A stretch of 64,000 nt of DNA from SKUL01 sp964487545 (GCA_964487545.1 CAZARI010000010.1:1-64000), one strand, 5' to 3'; positions 17,799 through 26,263 are shown, counted from the first letter of the stretch. Notes: generated by a model not told the origin, from the letters alone. Translations and numbers: made by a program.

Positions 17799-18968
17799 AT
17801 GGACAACACAAAGGGGCTGATAATCGATCGGGTGTTTGGCCAAGCGGGCCAGGGCGGCCCAACTATCGTATTTATCGCCGGACTTCACGGTAATGAACTT
17901 TCCGGTATTGAAGGTGTTCGGCAAGAATTTGCAGAACTCCAAAACCTGATTACTTCGGGCAGAATAAAACCCAAAGGAAGAGTCTATGCCATCGCGGGAA
18001 ACATCCCCGCAATGCAGTATCAACAGCGTTTTATTGAGCAGGATCTCAACCGCATTTGGTCGCTTCAGAACATCAATCGCATTCAAAACGGCGGACCATT
18101 GCAATCTTCAGAAGAAAAGGAAATGCTCAGTTTGACCGATTGCTTTCAGCAAATTCTCAATGAATCTGATGGGCCGTTTTATTTTGTCGATATTCATTCG
18201 ACCAGTTCGCGGACGATTCCGCACCTGATAATAAACGACCGACTTGAAAGTAGAAAGCTGTCGTTCAAATATCCGCTTCCGGTGATTTTGGGCATGGATT
18301 CTTTTGTGAGCGGTACCTTACTTTCGTTTATCAATGAAATGGGGCATTGCGCCATCGGTTTTGAAGGAGGTAGACACGGTCAACCCGGAACCGTTGGAAA
18401 CATCCGTGCTTTTTTCTGGCTCACGCTGGTCTTTACCGGAGTTGTAAAGAAAAGGCACGTTCCTAAATACGACGAAGTCATGAATCGATTGCTGGTTGCT
18501 TCTCAAAGACATCGTCAGGTTTACGAAATTCACCAGCATTATCAGATCGATCAAGACGAAGATTTTGCCATGGTGCCTGGCTACACCAATTTTCAGCCGG
18601 TAATCAAGGGACAGTATCTGGCCGACAGTGGCAGGAGCACTATTTTGTCGCCGACTCGTGGGTTTGTTTTTCTGCCACGATACGAAGATTCGGGAAGTAC
18701 TGGCTATTTTCTGCTGAAGAAATTAACCAGTCGGTGGCTGAACTTATCGTTGTTTTTGAGATCCGTGGGTTTCGAAAAACTGTTGGCATCGTTACCGGGG
18801 ATTCACAAAGAGTCGGGTGGAGAAGAAGCCTATCGCGTAAATACCAAAGTAGCTCGTTTTTTTGCCGCTGAATTGTTTCGTTTGCTCGGCTATCGCCGTA
18901 TTCTTCACCGCCAAGGACAAATATTACTGGCAAAAAGAATTGAAGATATTGAGCGGGTTGCGAAGTAG
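17799..18968 (+). CDS. Succinylglutamate desuccinylase/aspartoacylase-family zinc hydrolase
   Basis: I chose the ATG at 17799 because a perfect AGGAGG (17789-17794) sits 4 bases before it, rare in this window; in-frame starts at 17778 and 17781 are possible. Zinc ligands: His30 and Glu33 in HGNE and His133 in DIHSTSS; DLNR (82-85) is the usual substrate-binding motif. At about 389 residues it is longer than bacterial AstE. The C-terminal 120 residues contain a second beta-rich part (FQPVIKGQYLADS) as in aspartoacylase. No arginine-catabolism genes are near, so the substrate, an N-acyl amino acid or similar, cannot be fixed. Confidence 0.83.
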   Translation: MDNTKGLIIDRVFGQAGQGGPTIVFIAGLHGNELSGIEGVRQEFAELQNLITSGRIKPKGRVYAIAGNIPAMQYQQRFIEQDLNRIWSLQNINRIQNGGPLQSSEEKEMLSLTDCFQQILNESDGPFYFVDIHSTSSRTIPHLIINDRLESRKLSFKYPLPVILGMDSFVSGTLLSFINEMGHCAIGFEGGRHGQPGTVGNIRAFFWLTLVFTGVVKKRHVPKYDEVMNRLLVASQRHRQVYEIHQHYQIDQDEDFAMVPGYTNFQPVIKGQYLADSGRSTILSPTRGFVFLPRYEDSGSTGYFLLKKLTSRWLNLSLFLRSVGFEKLLASLPGIHKESGGEEAYRVNTKVARFFAAELFRLLGYRRILHRQGQILLAKRIEDIERVAK

Positions 18969-19008
18969 AATAATTAAATTCACGGAAAACCCAATCAATA
19001 GATTTCTC

Positions 19009-19626
19009 ATGAATATTGCTCGAATCCTTTGGCTTAGCGCAGGATTTCTGTTTTATTTTCACTCACTTAGTGCCCAGCAAAAACCATCACCCGATTTTCT
19101 TAAAGCGTCTGCACCCATATACCAACCGCTGCAGGTTAAGCTTGGTTTTAATCTCGGATGGACATTTCCCTACAGCGGCGGTGCAGAGTTCAGTTTGTTG
19201 TTCAAAGAACTGATTGATGTAAACGCAGGTGTCGGAATTGGAATGAGTGGGTTGAAATATGGAGCCGGAACGCGTATTTATCCGTTTCGCAGCAGCAAAA
19301 TTTCACCGATGGTTGGGGTGTATGTATATCGAGCAACGGGCACTAAATCGGTAAATATTTCGGTCAATATGAACCAAGCTGAGTATCGGATAACTCCCGA
19401 CACGGCTATTTTGTTTAATGGTGGTATGCGCATGCGTTTTGGGCGGGGACATTACCTGACGGCTGCTGCGGGATATGTTTTTCCGTTTCACGGAGATCAG
19501 GCTGTTTATAAATCGGGGTCGAGGGATCCATCTCTGCAGAACTTTGCCAATACAATAGCTACAAGCGGATTGTCTATCAATTTTGGAATTCTGCTGAAGC
19601 TTTCGTCAGGAAACTATAAAATGTAG
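19009..19626 (+). CDS. Small outer-membrane beta-barrel-like protein, unknown function
   Basis: The frame is open from 18862, but the ATG at 19009 begins a good signal peptide (MNIARILWLSAGFLFY, ending LSA before Gln-Gln), and the upstream part overlaps the previous gene. The mature part, about 180 residues, alternates hydrophobic and polar residues (LGFNLGWTFPY, INFGILLKLSSG at the end), as in eight-stranded outer-membrane barrels. It starts 40 bases after the aspartoacylase-family gene and is probably co-transcribed. The convergent smpB ends 7 bases away. Confidence 0.65.
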   Translation: MNIARILWLSAGFLFYFHSLSAQQKPSPDFLKASAPIYQPLQVKLGFNLGWTFPYSGGAEFSLLFKELIDVNAGVGIGMSGLKYGAGTRIYPFRSSKISPMVGVYVYRATGTKSVNISVNMNQAEYRITPDTAILFNGGMRMRFGRGHYLTAAAGYVFPFHGDQAVYKSGSRDPSLQNFANTIATSGLSINFGILLKLSSGNYKM

Positions 19627-19633
19627 TCGTTTT

Positions 19634-20080
19634 TTAATGCTTCATCGCACGGTCGATGGCGCGCTTTTGTTCTTTCTCTTTGATGGATTCGCGTTTGTCG
19701 TGTACTTTTTTACCCTGCGCAATGGCAATATCCAATTTGGCATATCCCGACTCTGCAATAAAAAGCCGCAGCGGAATAATGGTCAACCCCTGGCTGACTA
19801 TTTTTTTTGAAATTTTTTCCAGTTCACGTTTGGTCAGCAGTAGCTTGCGGTCGCGCGTTGGTTCGTGGTTATTGTAGCTGCCCGGATCGTAAACGTTAAC
19901 GTGCATGCTGCGCACCCAAAGTTCATCATTAATAAACAGGCAATACGCTTCGGCTATGCTGGCTTTTCCCTCCCGGATCGATTTGATTTCCGTTCCTGAA
20001 AGCTGAATGCCTGCCGTGAATTTATCGAGAAGACTGTATTCATAACTCGCGCGTTTATTCCGGATGTTGATCTGTTTCAT
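19634..20080 (-). CDS. smpB: SsrA-binding protein SmpB
   Basis: 148 residues from the ATG at 20080; the longer frame to 20119 would overlap the upstream gene and adds non-family sequence. Family motifs: NIRNKRASYEY near the start, GIQLSGTEIKSIREGKASI, NVYDPGSYNNHEPTRDRKLL, and a basic tail KKVHDKRESIKEKEQKRAI. SmpB binds tmRNA and brings it to stalled ribosomes for trans-translation. It follows the ZIP transporter by 19 bases on the same strand and is probably expressed with it. The ssrA gene is not in the window. Confidence 0.95.
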   Translation of the reverse strand: MKQINIRNKRASYEYSLLDKFTAGIQLSGTEIKSIREGKASIAEAYCLFINDELWVRSMHVNVYDPGSYNNHEPTRDRKLLLTKRELEKISKKIVSQGLTIIPLRLFIAESGYAKLDIAIAQGKKVHDKRESIKEKEQKRAIDRAMKH

Positions 20081-20099
20081 AACTGCAAAATTACCATTC

Positions 20100-20933
20100 T
20101 CAACCCAGTGCCACATCAAGAATCATCATCACCACAAATCCGCCAATAAATCCGAGCGTGGCGTAATCCGTGTATTTATCCAACTGCGTTTCAGGAACCA
20201 CTTCCTCAATCACCACATAGATCATTGCTCCGGCCGCAAATGCCAATGCATAAGGCAATAGAGGCGTGAGATAAACCACGAGCAATGCGCCGGCAACTCC
20301 CGCCACAGGTTCCACAATTGCCGAAAGCTGTCCATACATAAAGCTCTTCGTTCTGCTTAACCCCAGCCGACGCAACGGCATGGCAACAGCCACTCCTTCT
20401 GGCAAATTTTGCAAACCGATTCCCATGGCCAGTGTAACAGCACCAGCAAGCGACGCACCCGGTAGATCGGCAGCCACGGCTCCGAAAAGAACACCTACGG
20501 CCAACCCTTCGGGAATGTTGTGCAAGGTGATGGCCAATACCAGCAAGGTACTTTTATGCCAGTCGGTTTTAATTCCTTCTTTTTCTCCTTCGGCAAAATT
20601 GATGTGCAGGTGGGGAAGGAGTTTGTCTAATACAAACAGAAACAGTGCGCCACAACTAAAACCGACTGCCGCAGGAAACCAATTGGGCACCGATAAGCCT
20701 TCGGACATTTCGATAGACGGAGCGAGTAACGACCAGAAACTGGCGGCAATCATAACTCCGCCGGTAAAGCCCAACATGGTGTCGAGCCATTTCCGTTCTG
20801 CTTTTTTGAAAATAAACACCGTTGCCGCCCCTAATGCAGTTAGCAGCCAAGTGCCTGTGGTGGCAATCAATGCGCCCCAGACCGGGCCAACACTTTCGAA
20901 GAAGTTCAACAATGCATTCATGATTGCTGACAT
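20100..20933 (-). CDS. ZIP-family divalent metal transporter
   Basis: 277 residues with about eight membrane segments. The metal-site motifs are HNIPEG (138-143, TM4) and QNLPEG (175-180, TM5). A short His-containing loop (LPHLHINF) lies between TM3 and TM4. The family imports zinc, iron or manganese across the inner membrane. The upstream gene is a DtxR/MntR-type regulator. The TGA of the regulator overlaps an ATG of this gene at 20918-20921 (start at 20921, residue 5 here), which would give translational coupling; the ATG at 20933 is equally in frame. The regulator suggests manganese or iron as substrate. Confidence 0.9.
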   Translation of the reverse strand: MSAIMNALLNFFESVGPVWGALIATTGTWLLTALGAATVFIFKKAERKWLDTMLGFTGGVMIAASFWSLLAPSIEMSEGLSVPNWFPAAVGFSCGALFLFVLDKLLPHLHINFAEGEKEGIKTDWHKSTLLVLAITLHNIPEGLAVGVLFGAVAADLPGASLAGAVTLAMGIGLQNLPEGVAVAMPLRRLGLSRTKSFMYGQLSAIVEPVAGVAGALLVVYLTPLLPYALAFAAGAMIYVVIEEVVPETQLDKYTDYATLGFIGGFVVMMILDVALG

Positions 20934-21580
20934 TGCACTTTAATGTTCTTACTCACTTCAGCAGAGATAATCAGCTCTTTTTCGTTGGCTTTTATTTTTA
21001 CCGACTGATCATATTCAAAAATTTCCTCCACCTGAATCACCGTGCCCAAAACGAGCTGTTGCTTGTCGAGGTATTGTAAAAAACTGGATGATGAATCGCG
21101 AACTCCGGTAATCGGGCCGCGATCGCCCGGCTCAAGTTGATTAATCGGCTTACTGCTTCTTGATTGAATTTTTCCATCAGGGTCGGGGATGGGGTCTCCG
21201 TGCGGGTCGTATTTGGGATGTCCGAGAAACCGATCCAAACGCTCAATCAGCTCTTTGGACTTAATATGCTCAAGTTGCTCTGCTATTTCGTGCACTTCGT
21301 CCCAGCCAAACCCGAGCTTCTCTTTCAAAAACACTTCCCACAAACGATGCTTCCGCACTACCTGAACCGCAGCAGATTTCCCTGCTGGCGTTAGCTTAAC
21401 TCCCTGATACTTTTTGTAATTCAGGTAATCTTTCTCGGCCAATTTCTGAACCATGTCTGTTACAGAACTCGCCTTGGTTCTCAACCTGGTAGCAATTTCA
21501 CTGGTAGAAACAGACTGACCATCTCTGGGAGCAAGTGCATAAACAGTTTTGAGATAATTTTCTTCGCTGTGGGTTAACAT
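20918..21580 (-). CDS. mntR: DtxR/MntR-family metal-dependent transcriptional regulator
   Basis: I start at the ATG at 21580 (220 residues); the frame is also open from a TTG at 21601. An N-terminal winged helix (about 1-60: SEENYLKTVYAL, TSEIATRL, ASSVTDMVQKL) is followed by the dimerisation and metal-binding domain (about 65-140: RKHRLWEVFL, HEIAEQLEHI, FLGHPKYDPHGDPIP). A C-terminal FeoA/SH3-like domain (about 145-220) follows. Such proteins repress metal uptake genes when Mn or Fe is plentiful, and it is coupled to the ZIP transporter gene. A dyad in its own upstream region could be the operator. The gene symbol rests on family, since Fe versus Mn is not decided. Confidence 0.88.
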   Translation of the reverse strand: MLTHSEENYLKTVYALAPRDGQSVSTSEIATRLRTKASSVTDMVQKLAEKDYLNYKKYQGVKLTPAGKSAAVQVVRKHRLWEVFLKEKLGFGWDEVHEIAEQLEHIKSKELIERLDRFLGHPKYDPHGDPIPDPDGKIQSRSSKPINQLEPGDRGPITGVRDSSSSFLQYLDKQQLVLGTVIQVEEIFEYDQSVKIKANEKELIISAEVSKNIKVQCQQS

Positions 21581-21598
21581 GGCATGGGTTTCGAAAAA

Positions 21599-21606
21599 CA
21601 AAGATA
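21599..21606 (-). promoter_or_regulatory. -7 element of the mntR-type regulator operon
   Basis: Reads TATCTTTG on the minus strand, matching TAnnTTTG, and ends 18 bases before the ATG at 21580. No good -33 element is visible; the TTTAG dyad lies there instead. Confidence 0.5.
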
Positions 21607-21631
21607 AGAATTCGGTAGCTGAAAAAAATGG

Positions 21632-21647
21632 TTTAGATAAAGCTAAA
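21632..21647 (-). promoter_or_regulatory. Candidate operator: TTTAG-N6-CTAAA dyad upstream of the metal regulator
   Basis: A 16-base inverted repeat (TTTAG at 21632-21636, CTAAA at 21643-21647) centred about 37 bases upstream of the -7 element, over the place a -33 box would occupy. DtxR-family regulators bind palindromes of about this size and often repress their own operon. The pairing of site and regulator is inference. Confidence 0.35.
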
Positions 21648-21660
21648 TATATAGAATGTC

Positions 21661-21689
21661 AAAAAAAACACCCCGAAACTTTTCGGGGT
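21661..21689 (-). terminator. Rho-independent terminator after superoxide dismutase
   Basis: On the minus strand a CACCCCGAA/TTCGGGGTG stem (21668-21676 with 21681-21689) with a short loop is followed by a run of seven or more T residues (21661-21667 read in reverse). It starts about 25 bases after the sod stop and isolates sod from the metal-regulator operon downstream. Confidence 0.88.
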
Positions 21690-21713
21690 GCAATCAGAAA
21701 TGAATCAGTTTGA

Positions 21714-22316
21714 TTATCCCTTGTAAAGTTCGTTCACTTTATCCCAATTCACCACTTGCCAGAAAGCTTCGATATACTCTGGACGGCGGTTTTGATAGTT
21801 CAGGTAATAGGCGTGCTCCCATACATCAAGCCCTAGAATCGGCGTACCTTCGCAACCTGTGCCAGGCATAAGTGGGTTGTCCTGATTGGGGGTAGAACAA
21901 ACCTGAAGTTTGCCATTGTCGTCTTTGCAAAGCCAAGCCCAGCCAGAACCAAAGCGGGTAGCCGCAGCATTAGAGAATTGGGTTTTAAATTCATTAAATG
22001 ATCCAAAGTCACGGTTGATGGCTTCGGCCACATCACCGGTTGGATCGCCCCCTCCATTTGGTGACATCACTTCCCAAAAAAGATTGTGGTTGTAGTATCC
22101 ACCGCCATTATTTCGAACAGCCGTGCTGTATTTATCAATATTTTTTAGGATGTCTTCAATAGATTTTTCTGCAGCATCAGTGCCTTGAATGGCGTTGTTC
22201 AGGTTGTTGGTATATCCCTGGTGGTGTTTGCTGTAGTGCACCTCCATAGTGCGGGCGTCAATATTCGGTTCCAGTGCGTCGTATGCATAGGGTAATTTTG
22301 GTAACTCAAAAGCCAT
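21714..22316 (-). CDS. sodA: Superoxide dismutase, Fe/Mn family
   Basis: 200 residues, the usual length. Metal ligands are His27 (VHYSKHHQGY), His77 (NNGGGYYNHNLFW), Asp164 and His168 (DVWEHAYY). GSGWAWL and NQDNPLMPG favour Mn-type or cambialistic use, but Tyr74 replaces the His of the common GGH motif, as often seen in Bacteroidota. It converts superoxide to hydrogen peroxide and oxygen; there is no signal peptide, so it is cytosolic. It has its own promoter (22359-22390) and terminator. The adjacent metal-regulator/ZIP operon suggests a shared link to manganese or iron supply. Confidence 0.95.
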   Translation of the reverse strand: MAFELPKLPYAYDALEPNIDARTMEVHYSKHHQGYTNNLNNAIQGTDAAEKSIEDILKNIDKYSTAVRNNGGGYYNHNLFWEVMSPNGGGDPTGDVAEAINRDFGSFNEFKTQFSNAAATRFGSGWAWLCKDDNGKLQVCSTPNQDNPLMPGTGCEGTPILGLDVWEHAYYLNYQNRRPEYIEAFWQVVNWDKVNELYKG

Positions 22317-22358
22317 GGTTTTAATTTTTTATATGGTTTGTATTTTATTTTTGCATTT

Positions 22359-22390
22359 CAAAGTTAACACCTTTCGACGGCCTGCACAAA
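22359..22390 (-). promoter_or_regulatory. Promoter of superoxide dismutase gene
   Basis: On the minus strand TTTG (22390-22387), 20 bases, then TAACTTTG (22366-22359), a full match to the Bacteroidota consensus. It lies 42 bases upstream of the sod ATG. Confidence 0.65.
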
Positions 22391-22482
22391 GATTACTGAT
22401 TACTTCTTTTTATCAGCTCATACCAGCCATCAATTCAAAAAACAGCAAATACCAAACGAATGTTCAACTGTTTGAATAAAGT

Positions 22483-22490
22483 TATTTTTG
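22483..22490 (+). promoter_or_regulatory. -7 element (TATTTTTG) upstream of pyrD
   Basis: Matches TAnnTTTG and lies 17 bases before the pyrD ATG. The nearest TTTG (22471-22474) is too close to act as the -33 box, so this is a partial match. Confidence 0.4.
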
Positions 22491-22507
22491 CAACAATTAT
22501 TGAATGA

Positions 22508-23545
22508 ATGTACCGAAGCATTTTAAAACCCATTTTATTTAAACAGGATGCTGAAAAAGCGCATCAATTGGTTTTTAGCCTGACCAAATTTTTGTTTCGA
22601 ATTCCAGGAATTCGAGCAATATGGTATTTAAAAAGTACACGCAACCAAAAGTTAGAACGATCGCTTTTGGGTTTGCACTTTCAAAATCCAGTTGGGTTGG
22701 CTGCAGGAATGGACAAAAATGCAGTGTTAATTAACGAATGGTTTTACATGGGATTTGGCTTTGTGGAGATAGGCACGGTGACACCAAAACCTCAGCAGGG
22801 CAATCCCAAACCGCGTTTGTTTCGTTTGCCAGCAGATGAGGGGTTGGTCAATCGGATGGGTTTTAACAACGATGGAGCAGATGTCATTGCCAAACGTTTG
22901 CGCCGACGCTACACCAACCTGATCGTAGGCGGAAATATCGGCAAGAACAAAAACACCCCAAACGAACAAGCCGTCGATGACTACCGGACGTGTTTTGAGG
23001 CACTTTACGCATACGTTGATTACTTTGTGGTGAATGTCAGTTCTCCAAATACACCCGGTCTGCGTGAATTGCAGGAGCGCGAACCACTAACCCATTTGCT
23101 TCGGAACCTTGTTGAACTCAATCAAAGCAAACCTGAGCGTAGGCCGATTTTATTAAAAATTGCCCCCGATCTTACCGACCAACAGCTTGATGATATTGTA
23201 GAAATTGTAAAGGAAACCGAAATTGATGGTATTATTGCCACCAACACCACCGTTTCGCGCCAAGGATTATCGACCAATCAACAATTGTTGGACGATATTG
23301 GAGCCGGCGGACTGAGTGGAAAACCGCTCGCCGAAAGGTCAACAGAAGTGATTCGTTATTTGCGGAAAAAAGCCGGTCCGGATTTGCCCATTATCGGTGT
23401 CGGAGGAATTCACACCGCCGACGATGCCATTGCTAAATTAAAAGCCGGAGCCAACCTGATTCAGGTTTTTTCGGGATTTGTATATGAAGGACCAGCACTT
23501 ATTCAAGAAATCAACAAGCGCATTCTTAAAGATGGGGTGCAGTAG
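22508..23545 (+). CDS. pyrD: Dihydroorotate dehydrogenase (quinone), class 2
   Basis: 345 residues. An N-terminal helical segment of about 45 residues (ILKPILFKQDAEKAHQL) is the membrane-associating, quinone-tunnel part that marks class 2. The FMN barrel follows: GLAAGMDKNA, GFGFVEIGTVTP, and NVSSPNTPGLR with Asn176 and catalytic base Ser179. The C-terminus holds IIGVGGIHTADDA and the FMN phosphate loop. It oxidises dihydroorotate to orotate in pyrimidine synthesis, passing electrons to the quinone pool at the inner membrane. No other pyr genes are adjacent. Confidence 0.95.
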   Translation: MYRSILKPILFKQDAEKAHQLVFSLTKFLFRIPGIRAIWYLKSTRNQKLERSLLGLHFQNPVGLAAGMDKNAVLINEWFYMGFGFVEIGTVTPKPQQGNPKPRLFRLPADEGLVNRMGFNNDGADVIAKRLRRRYTNLIVGGNIGKNKNTPNEQAVDDYRTCFEALYAYVDYFVVNVSSPNTPGLRELQEREPLTHLLRNLVELNQSKPERRPILLKIAPDLTDQQLDDIVEIVKETEIDGIIATNTTVSRQGLSTNQQLLDDIGAGGLSGKPLAERSTEVIRYLRKKAGPDLPIIGVGGIHTADDAIAKLKAGANLIQVFSGFVYEGPALIQEINKRILKDGVQ

Positions 23546-23632
23546 CATTACCTTGTTTTTCTGGCTTTCATATTCCTTGGCAATGGGCGGTTGACTTTGG
23601 TTTAACGGATTTACGATAGCAAGTCGTTTGTC

Positions 23633-23640
23633 TATCTTTG
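23633..23640 (+). promoter_or_regulatory. -7 element (TATCTTTG) upstream of HMG-CoA lyase gene
   Basis: Matches TAnnTTTG and lies 20 bases before the ATG at 23661. It overlaps the alternative upstream TTG start at 23628, which supports the later start. No well-spaced -33 box. Confidence 0.5.
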
Positions 23641-23660
23641 CGAACGAAAACCGAGAATAC

Positions 23661-24539
23661 ATGTCAGACCAGAACGCTACCCAACCCATTAAGCTCATTG
23701 AATGTCCGCGCGATGCGATGCAGGGGATTTCCCATTATATTCCTACAGATACCAAAGCGAAATACATCAACACTTTGCTTCAGGTTGGATTCGATACCAT
23801 CGACTTCGGTAGTTTTGTATCGCCCAAAGCCATTCCGCAAATGCGTGACACCGCCGAGGTGTTGAAAAGGCTAAACCTCGAATCCGGTCAATCAAAATTA
23901 CTGGCCATCGTTGCCAATTTACGCGGTGCAACCGATGCGGTGCAGTTCGATGAAATTTCCTACCTCGGATTTCCATTTTCAGTTTCCGAAACCTTTCAAC
24001 AGCGCAACACCAACTCCGGAATAGAGGAGTCGCTGAGTCGGGTAGAGGTGATTCAGAAACGCTGCCAGAAACACAACAAAACGCTGGTGGTGTACTTATC
24101 GATGGCTTTTGGAAATCCATACGGCGATGAATGGAATAGCGACATTGTTAGTCACTGGGGATCAAGACTTGCAAATGAATTGGAAGTTAAGATTTTGGCG
24201 CCTTCTGACACCATCGGAACATCAAACCCAGAGAATATATCCGACGTTTTCACTACGATTATCAGCGAATTGCCCGAGGTGGAAATCGGTGCGCACCTGC
24301 ACACCACACCAGATAGTTGGCGCGAAAAAATCGATGCCGTGCTTGAAAGTGGATGTCGCAGAATCGACGGGGCACTGAAGGGTTACGGTGGATGTCCTAT
24401 GGCCAAGGATGAACTCACCGGAAATATGCCGACCGAAAACGTGGTGGCTTTGCTAGCAGAAAAAGGCATCAACACCAAATTAAACGCTACCGTTCTGCAG
24501 CAGGCATTGCAAATGTCAGTTCAGGTAATGGAAAGCTAA
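23661..24539 (+). CDS. Hydroxymethylglutaryl-CoA lyase
   Basis: 292 residues from the ATG at 23661, in the DRE-TIM metallolyase family. Arg17 and Asp18 lie in ECPRDAMQ (VGPRDGLQ in the classic enzyme). FGSFVSPKAIPQM, the metal ligands His212 and His214 in GAHLHTTP, and catalytic Cys245 in GGCPMAKDE are all present. It splits HMG-CoA to acetyl-CoA and acetoacetate in leucine degradation. The other genes of that pathway are not in the window. It ends 6 bases before the convergent metallophosphoesterase. Confidence 0.88.
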   Translation: MSDQNATQPIKLIECPRDAMQGISHYIPTDTKAKYINTLLQVGFDTIDFGSFVSPKAIPQMRDTAEVLKRLNLESGQSKLLAIVANLRGATDAVQFDEISYLGFPFSVSETFQQRNTNSGIEESLSRVEVIQKRCQKHNKTLVVYLSMAFGNPYGDEWNSDIVSHWGSRLANELEVKILAPSDTIGTSNPENISDVFTTIISELPEVEIGAHLHTTPDSWREKIDAVLESGCRRIDGALKGYGGCPMAKDELTGNMPTENVVALLAEKGINTKLNATVLQQALQMSVQVMES

Positions 24540-24545
24540 TCGGCA

Positions 24546-25799
24546 CTAGGCGCGAAAAAGTTCAAGCAGTGTGATTTCGGGAGATATGCCAACGCGTCCC
24601 GGAAAACCGATATATCCCAGTCCGCGGTTGACGTACAAATATTGTTTCTCCTCCTTATACAATCCACCCCAACGCGGATAGCGGTATTGTGCAGGACTCC
24701 ATTTTATCCCTGGAACTTCAATTCCAAACTGCATACCGTGCGTGTGACCGCTAAAGGTAAGGTCGATGTTAGTGAGTTTCCGAACCTGTGCATCCCAGTG
24801 GCTCGGATCGTGCGACATCAACATTTTAAAGGGTGCAGTAGATCCGTTCATGGCTTTTTCGAGATCGCCGTATTTTGAAAACTCTCCTTTGCCCCAGTTT
24901 TCGACACCAATCAAATCGATGAACTCATTGTCGATACTGATTTTCTTGTGCTGGTTAAGCAACACATTAAAACCGCATTTCTCCAGTGTATTGATGAGTT
25001 GCTGGAGATTGGTTTTTTTGGCGCTATCACTCGTCCATGGGATATAATCGCCGTAATCGTGATTTCCCAATACCACGTATTTTCCGTGACGCGCTTTGAG
25101 TCCTGTGAAATACGGTTCCCAGCCGTCAAACTCATCAGCGTAATTATTAACGCAATCTCCGGTGAGCAGTATTAAATCGGGTTCGAGTCTGTTGATCATT
25201 TCAAAAGCCTCTTTCACCCTTTCATGGTTTCCGTAAAAGCTACCGAGGTGCGTGTCAGAAATCTGCACGATTTTCAAGCCCGAAAAAGCAGCAGGTAAAT
25301 TGGGGAAATTGAGTTTTTTACTCACCACGCGAAAGTCGAAACGACCTTGAATCATGCCATATATCATTCCCAAAAAAGGAATGGCAGCTACCCCCAGTCC
25401 GAGTTGGGTCAGAAATCTGGACCGGCTTATTTTTCTTCCAGAGGTGGGTTCAAAAGAAGAATTAGGGCTACCAAACAAGACGGTCAGTCCCGAAATGAGG
25501 TCCTCCACAAAATGAAAAACGATGAAAACGAGTTTCGGTACCAGCATCAATAAAACCAATCCTGCAATCGTGAAAAAGGTCTGGTAATCCCGGCTTTCGT
25601 GAATACTCAGAATATGCCGTGTCAACCACATTACTGCTGCAATGGTAGCTGCTGAACTCAGCCAATAGAAAACATGAATGCTTTTTCGCAGCAGATCATT
25701 GCCCATGCCACGGGTAATCAGCAAAAGACCTTTAAAAGTGTACAGATCAACTGCAAGGATAAATAAAATGATGATTAACCCAGGGGCGACACTTTTCAT
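24546..25799 (-). CDS. Membrane-anchored calcineurin-like metallophosphoesterase
   Basis: 417 residues. About four membrane segments (5-27, 42-60, 76-98, 131-149) precede a metallophosphoesterase domain (about 174-417). That domain shows all family motifs: ISDTHLG (Asp182, His184), LTGDCVN, VLGNHDYGDY and GHTHGMQFG. This is the YkuE/YaeI-like architecture, in which the domain is tethered to the inner membrane. The substrate is not evident; UDP-diacylglucosamine or lipid-linked phosphates are hydrolysed by relatives. A -7 element lies upstream at 25826-25833. Confidence 0.87.
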   Translation of the reverse strand: MKSVAPGLIIILFILAVDLYTFKGLLLITRGMGNDLLRKSIHVFYWLSSAATIAAVMWLTRHILSIHESRDYQTFFTIAGLVLLMLVPKLVFIVFHFVEDLISGLTVLFGSPNSSFEPTSGRKISRSRFLTQLGLGVAAIPFLGMIYGMIQGRFDFRVVSKKLNFPNLPAAFSGLKIVQISDTHLGSFYGNHERVKEAFEMINRLEPDLILLTGDCVNNYADEFDGWEPYFTGLKARHGKYVVLGNHDYGDYIPWTSDSAKKTNLQQLINTLEKCGFNVLLNQHKKISIDNEFIDLIGVENWGKGEFSKYGDLEKAMNGSTAPFKMLMSHDPSHWDAQVRKLTNIDLTFSGHTHGMQFGIEVPGIKWSPAQYRYPRWGGLYKEEKQYLYVNRGLGYIGFPGRVGISPEITLLELFRA

Positions 25800-25825
25800 G
25801 ATATGAAGTCAGGATCATTAAACCG

Positions 25826-25833
25826 CAAAATTA
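25826..25833 (-). promoter_or_regulatory. -7 element of the metallophosphoesterase gene
   Basis: Reads TAATTTTG on the minus strand, matching TAnnTTTG, 26 bases before the ATG. No clear -33 box. Confidence 0.4.
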
Positions 25834-25957
25834 GGGTTTATCCGTATCATACCTTGTCATCCTACTTCCGTAGATAGGGCATTTTGCAATAATTATGAAA
25901 CAAAGCAGAATTTTATCAAACCGAGAAATTCATGATGTATCGAACCCTACTTTTGTG

Positions 25958-25986
25958 TTGTGTGCAAAAGTGAATGACTACCTTTG
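25958..25986 (+). promoter_or_regulatory. Promoter of the DUF493 gene, very close to the start codon
   Basis: TTG at 25958-25960, 18 bases, TACCTTTG at 25979-25986: a full consensus match. The -7 box ends only 4 bases before the ATG at 25991, so the transcript would begin at or next to the start codon. Confidence 0.5.
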
Positions 25987-25990
25987 CAAA

Positions 25991-26263
25991 ATGGCTGAGG
26001 ACATTACAAGAATTAAGCGTTTATTGGACGATCAGCATGACTGGCCAGCGGTTTTCATGTTTAAGTTCGTTGTTCCCAGCGACAACCAGCGAATTGCTCA
26101 GGTTGAGGGATTGTTTAACACCAAAACAGCCGAAGTCAGACGCAAACCATCATCTAAAGGAAATTACACGGCTTTAACGATTAAAGAAGTAATGGTATCG
26201 GCCGATGCGGTTTTGTCTATTTATAAGGAAGCGGCGAAAATTGAGGGCTTAATAGCATTGTAA
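25991..26263 (+). CDS. DUF493 (YbeD-like) family protein
   Basis: 90 residues from the ATG at 25991, the normal family length; the frame is open from 25895, but the extra 32 residues do not look like the family. Family features: WPAVFMFKFVVP, KPSSKGNYTALTI and a final helix-strand IYKEAAKIEGLIAL, giving a small ferredoxin-like alpha/beta fold. E. coli YbeD lies beside the lipoate genes and its role is not settled. The stop codon is followed immediately by the ATG of the next gene (TAAATG), so the two are co-transcribed. Confidence 0.85.
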   Translation: MAEDITRIKRLLDDQHDWPAVFMFKFVVPSDNQRIAQVEGLFNTKTAEVRRKPSSKGNYTALTIKEVMVSADAVLSIYKEAAKIEGLIAL

